Assembly: GCA_021106775.1 (NCBI GenBank) | Contig: JAIOTL010000289.1 | Span: forward strand, 1 to 17,217 | Length of the DNA stretch: 17,217 bases | Direction: 5' to 3' | Source: Planctomycetota bacterium | Lineage (GTDB): Bacteria; Planctomycetota; UBA8742; SKZP01; JAIOTL01 | Part shown: piece after piece, positions 8,294 through 14,106 of the stretch | Numbering within the stretch: the first letter of the stretch is position 1 | How the letters are laid out: each line of letters starts with the position of its first letter | Made by a program: the position numbers and the translations under genes | The notes under the pieces: model-generated | The model's input: the letters and a program-made list of their open reading frames with translations, nothing else | What the model was told of the DNA's origin: nothing | Databases searched by the model: none

Positions 8294-8360
8294 AGTTTAC
8301 TTTCCTGTAAGACTAGAATTGGTATATTGTTTTATTGTAAATATTAAGTTTACTTTCCTG
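8294..8360. repeat. 14-bp direct repeat in the yajC leader
   Basis: AGTTTACTTTCCTG occurs at 8294-8307 and again at 8347-8360, with starts 53 bp apart. On the yajC strand each copy reads CAGGAAAGTAAACT, and the proximal copy contains the presumed ribosome-binding sequence AGGAAA. The distal copy might be a duplicated translation-start or regulatory motif. Its function is unknown. Confidence 0.6.
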
Positions 8361-8407
8361 AAAAATAAAGCATCTCGATGCCTCAATCTTTGGATTTTGT
8401 TGTTCAT
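8297..8407 (-). CDS. Possible 36-codon leader ORF upstream of yajC
   Basis: An ATG at 8407 opens a 36-codon frame that ends in TAA seven bases before the yajC start. It begins MNNKIQRLRHRDALFF and ends YTNSSLTGK; it is basic and lacks a hydrophobic signal segment. The ATG lies about 20 bp downstream of a good -10 box, so its transcript leader would be very short, and no Shine-Dalgarno sequence is visible. A small hairpin GCATC-GA-GATGC (8370-8381) followed by a T-rich run lies within it. Leader peptides that regulate secretion genes are known in other bacteria (SecM, VemP), but this peptide lacks their export signal. A 36-codon opening in AT-rich DNA can also arise by chance. Confidence 0.22.
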   Translation of the reverse strand: MNNKIQRLRHRDALFFRKVNLIFTIKQYTNSSLTGK

Positions 8408-8426
8408 GTGTTTGTGAAAACGGAAA

Positions 8427-8454
8427 ATTATAAGAACAATAAGAATTTTTGCAA
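8427..8454 (-). promoter_or_regulatory. Sigma-70-type promoter for the yajC-secDF cluster
   Basis: On the minus strand a -35-like TTGCAA (8449-8454) is followed after 16 bp by a consensus -10 TATAAT (8427-8432). Transcription would start near 8420, giving a leader of about 130 nt before yajC. This is the best promoter match I can see in the divergent spacer for this direction. Confidence 0.55.
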
Positions 8455-8525
8455 GCGTTAATATATTTTGTGAACTTTTTACAATCTGGGCAGTATATAT
8501 GCTTGTAAGTTTTTTTTATATAGAA

Positions 8526-8537
8526 CAGGTAAACCTG
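8526..8537. promoter_or_regulatory. Palindrome CAGGT-AA-ACCTG, operator candidate
   Basis: A perfect 5-bp inverted repeat with a 2-bp centre lies about 95 bp upstream of the GGQ-protein start. The loop is too short for an RNA hairpin terminator, so a protein-binding site is the better guess. Its right half belongs to a 17-bp element repeated upstream of the PP2C phosphatase gene. Confidence 0.4.
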
Positions 8538-8544
8538 CTTTTAA
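8528..8544 (+). repeat. Copy 1 of a 17-bp element shared by two gene upstream regions
   Basis: GGTAAACCTGCTTTTAA lies here, about 87 bp before the GGQ-protein start. The identical 17 bp occurs on the minus strand at 13871-13855, upstream of the phosphatase gene, in the same orientation relative to the gene it precedes. This may be a common regulatory site; function is inferred. Confidence 0.5.
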
Positions 8545-8552
8545 ATTTCAGT

Positions 8553-8592
8553 ATTGACAATAGGACATCAGATTTACAGCCCTATTGACAAT
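8553..8592 (+). promoter_or_regulatory. Two ATTGACAAT palindromes 31 bp apart upstream of the GGQ-protein gene
   Basis: ATTGACAAT (ATTG-A-CAAT, an odd palindrome) occurs at 8553-8561 and 8584-8592, each preceded by T. The 31-bp offset is close to three helical turns. TTGACA inside each copy also equals the -35 consensus, but no convincing -10 box lies 16-18 bp downstream. They could therefore be operator half-sites or tandem -35 boxes. Confidence 0.4.
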
Positions 8593-8630
8593 GTTGTAAG
8601 CTTAAACCAGCAAGGCTGGAATTGAGTACA

Positions 8631-8966
8631 ATGAACAACGAAGAATTATTGGCACAGTGCAGAGTTGACACTTTCAGGGCAAGCGGTCCGGGAGGTCAGC
8701 ATGTCAACAAAACCGAGAGTGCAGTACGTCTAACGCATCTGCCCACCGGGATTGTTGTCCAGTGTCAGGAGGAACGGAGTCAGCATCAGAACAAATCACG
8801 ATGTCTTGAACGCCTGCGCGAAAGATTGCGCATGCTCAACAAAAAACCAAAAAAACGAATCCCAACCAAGATTTCGAACTCAAAGAAGGATGAACTTAAA
8901 AAGGACAAAATCCAACATTCCCAAAAAAAACAAGCACGAAAGAAACCTGATTTACCTGATGAATAA
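8631..8966 (+). CDS. Small GGQ-domain release-factor-like protein (putative ribosome rescue factor)
   Basis: The protein has 111 residues and consists of the catalytic domain of class I release factors with a basic tail; the codon-reading domains of full-length RF1/RF2 (about 360 residues) are absent. The signature [20 protein letters not shown] covers 18-37, with the catalytic Gly-Gly-Gln at 21-23, followed by [17 protein letters not shown]. The tail from about 70 on is Lys/Arg-rich, including [12 protein letters not shown], recalling the ribosome mRNA-channel tail of ArfB (YaeJ). Known relatives hydrolyse peptidyl-tRNA on stalled ribosomes. Unlike ArfB, there is no helical insertion after the GGQ strand, so it more resembles the mitochondrial MTRFR/C12orf65 type. 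An alternative TTG start lies at 8622. A small hairpin CCAGC-AAG-GCTGG (8607-8619) just upstream overlaps the likely ribosome site. It is the only plus-strand gene in the window. Confidence 0.85.
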   Translation: MNNEELLAQCRVDTFRASGPGGQHVNKTESAVRLTHLPTGIVVQCQEERSQHQNKSRCLERLRERLRMLNKKPKKRIPTKISNSKKDELKKDKIQHSQKKQARKKPDLPDE

Positions 8967-8997
8967 CTGCGAAATTAGATTGATTTGAAACTAATCA

Positions 8998-10158
8998 TTA
9001 ATCCCCAAGCTCAAGAATGCTAAGGTGCCTGCCTTCAAAATTCTTTACTTCAATCTTAATCTTCTGCTCAAGCTTCAATTTCTTGATAAACTTCAGATGT
9101 GCTTCAACAGGATGCCATTTGCCTTTGTCATTCTTTGCCCAGCCTGTGAAAATTATGACCTTTTTACCAATAACCGATGCAGTATTCTTTGCTTTGCTGT
9201 CTTTCCATACCGTGGGAACACCCGTAGCCTTTAGCACAAAACCATTGTCCAATTTTTTCACAACAAAACCTTCGAGAACTCCTGAAAAGCCTATCATTCC
9301 TTCAGGAATCTCATATTCTTTCTTCCAATCCTTCTCGGGCTTTTCTTCTTTCTTATCTTCCTTTTTCTCCGCGAGTGCACGTTGTTCTTTGTTTAGCTCA
9401 AGAATATGCAACCGCTCACCTTCGATATTCTTAACCTCGATACTGATTTTATTCCCGATTTTCAGCATTTCAACAAATCTTGCATGTAGAGGAATCGGTC
9501 GCCATTTACTTTTTTCATATTCTTCCCAGCCCACGTTAATTAGAACCTTTTTGCCAATAACAGTCTCAGGTTTTTTCGCTTTGTTGCCTTCCCAGAGTTT
9601 TTCAACCTTTTCAACCAACAGTATGAATCCGTTTTTCTGCTTTCCAACAACCTTACCTTTAAGCCTTCCTGAAAAACCATGCATCCCATCAGGTATCACA
9701 GGTTTCATTTCTTTAGGTTCATCTTTTTTCTTTGTACCTTTTTTAACGAATTCTCTTTGATCACCGGTCAATTCAAGGAAGAAAATCTTGTTTCCGTCAT
9801 ATCTCACATCAATTTCAAATTTAGCACCCATTTCAAGTTTTCTGATGTATGCTACCAGCATTTCATCGAGTACAAATGTGCCCTTTTTAGTTTTAACCTT
9901 CCTGAAATAAACTCTGATTTGCTTTCCTACAGATTCCGCATAATCGTCGCATTTATTATGTTTCCACGTTTTTAAAACCTCTTTCACTTCAAAAAGGAAA
10001 CCGTTGTCGAGCTTTTTAATTAATTTCCCATAAAGCATACCCGCGAAACCTTTTAGGCATTTTGGGGCATTTCCTTCATCCGCTTTCTCTTTGTCACCAG
10101 TGAAAGCGGGAATAGAAAATAATGAAACAATCACAATGATAGCCAGAAATCTACGCAT
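8998..10158 (-). CDS. Exported protein of three ~98-residue repeats, function unknown
   Basis: The protein has 386 residues from ATG 10158. An ATG at 10170 is in frame, but it lies within the GGAGGA ribosome site, which is ideally spaced for 10158. Residues 1-21 (MRRFLAIIVIVSLFSIPAFTG) look like a signal peptide, so the product should be exported. Three tandem repeats cover about 33-134, 160-257 and 288-385. Each starts with GF(A/S)G-L-G and then NGF(L/I/V), W, (V/I)GK(K/Q), a Lys/Gly turn, (K)L-G-K-(I/F)-I-V, and a closing (L/I)-LEL. Repeats 2 and 3 are most alike. Linkers are Lys/Glu-rich. The beta-rich pattern could be an OB-like or other small barrel, but I recognise no named family. It follows the radical SAM gene by 66 bp on the same strand. 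Confidence 0.8.
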   Translation of the reverse strand: MRRFLAIIVIVSLFSIPAFTGDKEKADEGNAPKCLKGFAGMLYGKLIKKLDNGFLFEVKEVLKTWKHNKCDDYAESVGKQIRVYFRKVKTKKGTFVLDEMLVAYIRKLEMGAKFEIDVRYDGNKIFFLELTGDQREFVKKGTKKKDEPKEMKPVIPDGMHGFSGRLKGKVVGKQKNGFILLVEKVEKLWEGNKAKKPETVIGKKVLINVGWEEYEKSKWRPIPLHARFVEMLKIGNKISIEVKNIEGERLHILELNKEQRALAEKKEDKKEEKPEKDWKKEYEIPEGMIGFSGVLEGFVVKKLDNGFVLKATGVPTVWKDSKAKNTASVIGKKVIIFTGWAKNDKGKWHPVEAHLKFIKKLKLEQKIKIEVKNFEGRHLSILELGD

Positions 10159-10224
10159 TTTATCCTCCAATTCTTAAAAGAAACTTAATTTAGTATAACT
10201 AATCCCATCATTAAATAAGAATTA

Positions 10225-11208
10225 CTACGAATTTTCAAAAGGGTGAATATCGTCGGTAAAATCGGGCAGGTAAAAGTTGTGAGATGGAAGACCTTGCAGC
10301 CAGCCGTTTTCGAAGCCTAATTCATCCACCAAATCTAGCACTTTCTGATACTCCGAGCGTGAAACACCTCGATTTATCTCCTTAAAACTTGATGCTTTGT
10401 TGCAAGGATGATACTGCGACATGAGGCTGAGGAAAACGTTTGGTGAAACCTTTTCAGCAAGCCAGCACAAATTATCGAAACTGCCTGAAATATTGTTAGG
10501 CAGAACAAGATGCCTTACAATCAGCCCACGTACTCCGGTATTCAAATCATCGGTTTCAAGAGTGCCAACCTGTCTGTACATCTCAGAAATCACCTCGCGC
10601 GAGACTTCAACGTACTTAGGCGCGTTCGAATATTTTTCAGCATGAGCATTGTTCGCATACTTCAAATCAGGCATGTAAATATCAACGATGCCGTCCAGAA
10701 GCCCGATGACTTCGATGCTGTCATATCCGTTTGTGTTGTACACAATAGGCAGTTTCAGCCCCTTTCGTGCTGCGATATAAATTGCTTCAATAATTTGCGG
10801 AACATAATGGGTCGGTGATACGAGATTTATGTTATGGGCATTGAGATTGTTCTGCAGACGAAGCATCTCATCAGCAAGTTGGGCTGGTGTCAGTCTCTTA
10901 CTAATCGCCTCATCACCCTGACTTATCTGATAATTCTGACAGAAAACACATTTCAAATTGCAATGGCAGAAAAAAATCGTTCCCGAACCTCTGTACCCGG
11001 ATATCGGCGGTTCCTCTCCATTGTGCAAACAAACAGACGAAACATCCATCAAATCACCTGCCTTGCAAATCCCAATTTCTCCTGAAAATCTGTCAATCTT
11101 ACATTTATGGGGACATAGGCTGCATTTCTTTAGCATATCATTGAGCTTTGAGACACGTTTCTTAAATTCGTGGGATTCAAGCAGATTCAGGTATGCAGGA
11201 TATTTCAT
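10225..11208 (-). CDS. Radical SAM protein, PflX-type (COG1313; pyruvate formate-lyase activase-like)
   Basis: The protein has 327 residues from ATG 11208; no clear ribosome site precedes it. The radical SAM cluster motif CxxxCxxC is at 83-87-90 (CNLKCVFC), followed by QNYQISQ. Before it lies a second cysteine set, C29-x2-C32-x3-C36-x11-C48, typical of the PflX/COG1313 group and suggesting another metal site. Further family features are YNTNGYDS (about 157-164), DIYMPDLKYAN, RHLVLPNN and LMSQYHPCNKA. The group resembles activating enzymes that place a glycyl radical on a partner protein, but for most members, including this one, the substrate is unknown. No glycyl-radical enzyme gene is visible nearby. 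The next gene downstream encodes an exported repeat protein. Confidence 0.88.
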   Translation of the reverse strand: MKYPAYLNLLESHEFKKRVSKLNDMLKKCSLCPHKCKIDRFSGEIGICKAGDLMDVSSVCLHNGEEPPISGYRGSGTIFFCHCNLKCVFCQNYQISQGDEAISKRLTPAQLADEMLRLQNNLNAHNINLVSPTHYVPQIIEAIYIAARKGLKLPIVYNTNGYDSIEVIGLLDGIVDIYMPDLKYANNAHAEKYSNAPKYVEVSREVISEMYRQVGTLETDDLNTGVRGLIVRHLVLPNNISGSFDNLCWLAEKVSPNVFLSLMSQYHPCNKASSFKEINRGVSRSEYQKVLDLVDELGFENGWLQGLPSHNFYLPDFTDDIHPFENS

Positions 11209-11249
11209 TTAAACATATTGTTAAAATAAGATAGTATTTTTTAGGGCTT

Positions 11250-11289
11250 CTTTGTTTTACTTAGTGTTTCTTAGTGTGTCTTGGTGGTG
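11250..11289. repeat. Short tandem repeat, period 10 bp, in the radical SAM upstream region
   Basis: Four degenerate 10-bp units run head to tail: CTTTGTTTTA, CTTAGTGTTT, CTTAGTGTGT, CTTGGTGGTG. On the other strand this reads TTCACCACCAAGACACACTA, the style of a TTCACCAC-GAGACAC repeat seen dispersed in many environmental bacterial genomes. That link is from memory of such patterns, not from a search. The 180-bp spacer around it (11209-11392) holds no other clear feature. Confidence 0.5.
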
Positions 11290-11392
11290 AAATATTAAGA
11301 AGTTACAATAATTATTATTAGAATTGACTTTTTCGCTCAATTCCTTCGGAATATCGCGGCACCTCGAATTATTTTACAATAATTCTTGGTGT

Positions 11393-11731
11393 CTACAGAT
11401 TTTCTGTTGCTTCTTCCAGATTACTGTAAATCGCAAAAAATATCGCCATGCCTTTTCGCTTCAAGTCTGTTGTCAATTCTTCATTTAATCCAAATATTGC
11501 AATTTTATTATCCGCATTCTGCCAATCTTTAATAAATATTAGTAGTGACGCTATCGAAGCATCATCCCAATTCTCAAGCTTACTTAAATCAACTATTAGC
11601 TTCTTTATCGAAGGTGCAGTAACTAGCGATTCCAGTGTATCATCAAATTTTTCTACATCCTTAAGCTGAATTGCTCCCGAAATCTTAAGAATCGGGCATT
11701 CAATATTGCTTGTATCGATTGTTAATTCCAT
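11393..11731 (-). CDS. STAS-domain protein (anti-sigma factor antagonist-like)
   Basis: The protein has 112 residues, about the full length of a SpoIIAA/RsbV-type STAS domain. GGAG precedes ATG 11731 by 5 nt. The fold signature is visible as ISGAIQLKDVEKF (18-30), KLIVDLSKLENWDDASIASLL (about 44-64) and a late AIFGLN strand. In SpoIIAA the loop reads MDSSGLG, and the serine after Asp is phosphorylated by the anti-sigma kinase. Here the aligned stretch is DDASIAS, with Ala at that position, so control by phosphorylation may be altered or use the next Ser. The gene follows the PP2C phosphatase by 33 bp, and such phosphatases normally act on STAS proteins. The pair therefore looks like one functional unit of a partner-switching pathway. 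Confidence 0.85.
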   Translation of the reverse strand: MELTIDTSNIECPILKISGAIQLKDVEKFDDTLESLVTAPSIKKLIVDLSKLENWDDASIASLLIFIKDWQNADNKIAIFGLNEELTTDLKRKGMAIFFAIYSNLEEATENL

Positions 11732-11764
11732 GTTATCTCCGTTTTAGAAGCTTTTCTCAATTGT

Positions 11765-13807
11765 TTACAAAACTTTTATAGCAATCAGGGTAATATCATC
11801 ATCCGCAAGACTTCCCCTCCTGAATTCCTCAATTTCTTTCATTATTTCGCGATTGACCTCATCCGCCTCTTTTGCACTGTTTTTAATGATACAATTGCGC
11901 AATCGCTCAAATCCGTATTCTTCGCCTTCAGCATCCATGGTTTCAGTAATTCCATCAGTATAATAAACAAGCATGTCACCGGAATACAGTTGAAGAGTTT
12001 CCTCTTTCAGGCTGTTGTCGAACATTGTACCAGCAACCATGCCAACAACCATGCCTTGAGGTTCGATAACGTTAAAAGGTTCCTCGCGTTCGGGATTATA
12101 TAGCAGGAGAGGATTATGACCTGCGCGAGCCATGACAAGTTCGAAGGTTTCAATATCAAGAATCGAATAAAAAATTGAAACAAATGTTTTACTCGTGAGA
12201 TCTGGCACAAGGTCTTCATTGGCGTTAATTAACATTTCATTCGGTGAAGTCGTCTGTTTTGCGTAAATTCTCAATGTTTTCATGGTCATTGTTACATCAC
12301 CGAAAACTTCCGCCCCATGCCCCGAAACATCAGCCTGCACAATACCGAGTTTTTGTTCATTATTTTTAATGCGAATAAAATCGTAAAAATCACCACCGAC
12401 AACGTTACAAGGTTGATAAATTACTGAAATATCAATGCCATCGATATCAGGAGGTTCAGGTAAAATCCGCATCTGCTTCTCGCGCAGTTCTTCAAGCATC
12501 CGTTTATGCTCATCCTGACCACGGTTAAAGTCTTTATCGCTCATAATCGATGTAAGCTGAGAATTAACATGCGAAATGAGCTGACTCTGTGCTTTTTGTT
12601 CCGGTGTCATCTCAGAATATTTCAGTGCTGAAACGTCTGTTGACTGTTTTTTCAGACTTATCGGGTCAAGAGATACTTCCTGTGTATGAATATCGCTCTG
12701 TTTGTTTGGTATGTTCGTCATTTGTTCATTATCAGGTGAGATTATAGGCAAAGCCTCGCTTGAATCTGACAATTGTTCGGAAAATGATGTTGGAGCTGCG
12801 ACATTTACTGGAATTGCAGTTTCAGCTTTTTTCTGGTGACTATCCAAGAGCTTTACATAATCTTGTTCAGACTCAAGTGGTGTGGTTTTAAGCTTATTTC
12901 TGAACACATGACAAACATGAAGCAGATGTCTGGTAATTGCCTTCGAGTTTAGATTCAAAACGACTTCATTATCTGCTTTAGGTTTGATATTGCCCACACT
13001 CATACCGCAAAACGGGCATTCCCAAGTATTATGAGGTGTAAACTGATGCCATGAGTTTTCATTTAGAAATTTATCTTTAATTAGTTCTGAGATTGATGCA
13101 AGAGTTTGTGTTTTCGGCACTTTGCGAGTGAGTTCACTGATAGGGAGGATTTTACTTTTGCCGTTATTATATGATGGGTTGTTTTGCAGGAATTTGAAAA
13201 TTACAGACCATATTTTTTCCGATGGCTTGAAATTCTCCGGTAATTCAATAACTGTTTCTTGTCCGTTATAAGGATTAATCCATCTTCCGCTTGATGACCT
13301 GATTCTGAAAGATGGATGTATCATATAACTAATTTTTGTCTTCAAATATGAAAGTGATTTCGGCTTTTTGCCGTGCTTGAGATATTCCGGCTGAGAAATG
13401 ATGAAGTTATAAATCTCAATAATTTTCGTTTGTGTAAGAGGTTCATCGTCTCGAAGACTGATATTGCTGAATTTGGCTGAATAAGGGCAAAACCAAATAC
13501 CGTTTTTGTCCTTTATCTGAAATTCGGGACTTTGTCTGAGGTTTGCCTTCAATTCCTGAAGAAATGCTTTTTTTCTAAGGTCAGCAATTGAAATGTATTC
13601 ACCAGTAAATTCATTCCAGTTATCACTTTCGAAAACCAGGTGTTTATAGACCAAGTCAATGGTATCTTCATTGTTTTTGCTGATTGTTGCCATGACATTG
13701 CCATCATACGGACTGAGCAATTTCTTCCCGTGAACGGATATCTTCCAGTGATCATCGCTTTCTAGTAACTCCGCGATTCGCTGCTTAATCTTGCTTTCTT
13801 TTGACAT
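11765..13807 (-). CDS. PP2C-type (RsbU/SpoIIE-like) serine phosphatase with fourfold-repeated N-terminal region
   Basis: The protein has 680 residues from ATG 13807, which has GAGGG 6 nt upstream; a TTG at 13879 would add 24 residues. The C-terminal third (about 446-680) is a complete SpoIIE-type phosphatase: NVVGGDFYDF (469), DVSGHG (493), AGHNPLLLY (562), YYTDGITE (615) and DDDITLIAI (669). These supply the aspartates that hold the metal ions. Such enzymes dephosphorylate STAS proteins to release sigma factors or other outputs, and a STAS gene follows 33 bp downstream. Residues about 5-307 hold four ~75-residue repeats, each with a core (F/W)xI...GxWxxPYxG and a following helix. The fourth has CPFC (264-267) and HLLHVC (294-299), a possible zinc site. 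A low-complexity linker (about 310-420) and a helical segment (about 425-446) join the parts. No membrane segment is seen, so it is probably cytoplasmic. Confidence 0.88.
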   Translation of the reverse strand: MSKESKIKQRIAELLESDDHWKISVHGKKLLSPYDGNVMATISKNNEDTIDLVYKHLVFESDNWNEFTGEYISIADLRKKAFLQELKANLRQSPEFQIKDKNGIWFCPYSAKFSNISLRDDEPLTQTKIIEIYNFIISQPEYLKHGKKPKSLSYLKTKISYMIHPSFRIRSSSGRWINPYNGQETVIELPENFKPSEKIWSVIFKFLQNNPSYNNGKSKILPISELTRKVPKTQTLASISELIKDKFLNENSWHQFTPHNTWECPFCGMSVGNIKPKADNEVVLNLNSKAITRHLLHVCHVFRNKLKTTPLESEQDYVKLLDSHQKKAETAIPVNVAAPTSFSEQLSDSSEALPIISPDNEQMTNIPNKQSDIHTQEVSLDPISLKKQSTDVSALKYSEMTPEQKAQSQLISHVNSQLTSIMSDKDFNRGQDEHKRMLEELREKQMRILPEPPDIDGIDISVIYQPCNVVGGDFYDFIRIKNNEQKLGIVQADVSGHGAEVFGDVTMTMKTLRIYAKQTTSPNEMLINANEDLVPDLTSKTFVSIFYSILDIETFELVMARAGHNPLLLYNPEREEPFNVIEPQGMVVGMVAGTMFDNSLKEETLQLYSGDMLVYYTDGITETMDAEGEEYGFERLRNCIIKNSAKEADEVNREIMKEIEEFRRGSLADDDITLIAIKVL

Positions 13808-13854
13808 CGATGACCCTCGTAACGGACTTTCTGCTCCTATTGCCAATATCATGA

Positions 13855-13871
13855 TTAAAAGCAGGTTTACC
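13855..13871 (-). repeat. Copy 2 of the shared 17-bp upstream element
   Basis: On the minus strand this reads GGTAAACCTGCTTTTAA, identical to 8528-8544. Here it ends 48 bp before the phosphatase ATG at 13807. If the TTG at 13879 were the real start, the element would be inside the coding region. Confidence 0.5.
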
Positions 13872-13882
13872 AGTGGCAATCC

Positions 13883-13904
13883 ATATTATTATCGGCAATA
13901 ATAT
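13883..13904. promoter_or_regulatory. Inverted repeat ATATTATT-N6-AATAATAT
   Basis: A perfect 8-bp inverted repeat with a 6-bp spacer (atcggc) lies about 75 bp upstream of the phosphatase ATG. It has the size and spacing of an operator, but its all-A/T arms in AT-rich DNA make chance occurrence plausible. Confidence 0.35.
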
Positions 13905-13936
13905 CGACTTACACAGGTAAAATATCTTTATAAAAC

Positions 13937-13951
13937 CGTGTAATTTACACG
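13937..13951. promoter_or_regulatory. Palindrome CGTGTAA-T-TTACACG, operator candidate
   Basis: A perfect 7-bp inverted repeat surrounds a single central T. It lies about 130 bp upstream of the phosphatase start. A related near-palindrome TGTAATTATACA sits at 13969-13980, 32 bp further upstream on the gene's strand. The TGTAA-N-TTACA style is common for repressor or activator sites; the regulator is unknown. Confidence 0.45.
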
Positions 13952-14106
13952 AAATTTGCATGATTGGATGTAATTATACAATTTCAAATTTGATGAGCAA
14001 GTTATTCAAAATATTAAATCAAAATCAAAGCTATGGTCGTTTTTGTACTTTGAAATAAACTTGCTTCAATTCGAGTTATTCCTGATTATATCAGATATTC
14101 CAACTG

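Larger units (their letters stand above)
8290..8630. other. Divergent intergenic region between yajC and the GGQ-protein gene
   Basis: This ~340-bp AT-rich spacer separates the only divergently oriented gene pair in the window, so it must hold promoters for both directions. It contains a promoter-like pair for yajC, a possible leader ORF, a 14-bp direct repeat, a CAGGT-AA-ACCTG palindrome, and two ATTGACAAT palindromes on the plus-strand gene side; these are listed separately. No tRNA or other recognisable RNA gene is seen. Confidence 0.8.
13808..14106. other. Intergenic spacer upstream of the phosphatase gene
   Basis: This ~299-bp AT-rich spacer lies between coaB and the phosphatase gene, both on the minus strand. 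It contains the second copy of the 17-bp element, two palindromes listed separately, a near-palindrome TGTAATTATACA (13969-13980), and an imperfect inverted repeat GCAAGTTATTCAAA / TTTGAAATAAACTTGC (13997-14010, 14049-14064). The last could fold downstream of coaB but lacks a T-run, so it is not a standard terminator. No RNA gene is recognised. Confidence 0.7.

Noticed and set aside
8967..8997. Bidirectional terminator between the convergent GGQ-protein and repeat-protein genes
   Set aside because: Only a weak five-base ATTAG/CTAAT pairing is present, without a GC stem or T-run.
9017..9760. 247-codon open frame on the plus strand
   Set aside because: It lies opposite the three-repeat exported protein, whose signal peptide, ribosome site and internal repeats show the minus strand is coding. 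The plus-strand product is rich in Ser/Phe, as expected for an antisense of Lys/Glu-rich coding DNA.
13808..13879. Upstream TTG start adding 24 hydrophobic residues to the phosphatase
   Set aside because: ATG 13807 has a well-placed GAGGG, whereas the TTG has no ribosome site. The short hydrophobic stretch would not suit the otherwise cytoplasmic protein. It remains possible.
13997..14064. Imperfect inverted repeat as the coaB terminator
   Set aside because: The stem is AT-rich with bulges, the loop is long, and no T-run follows on the coaB strand.
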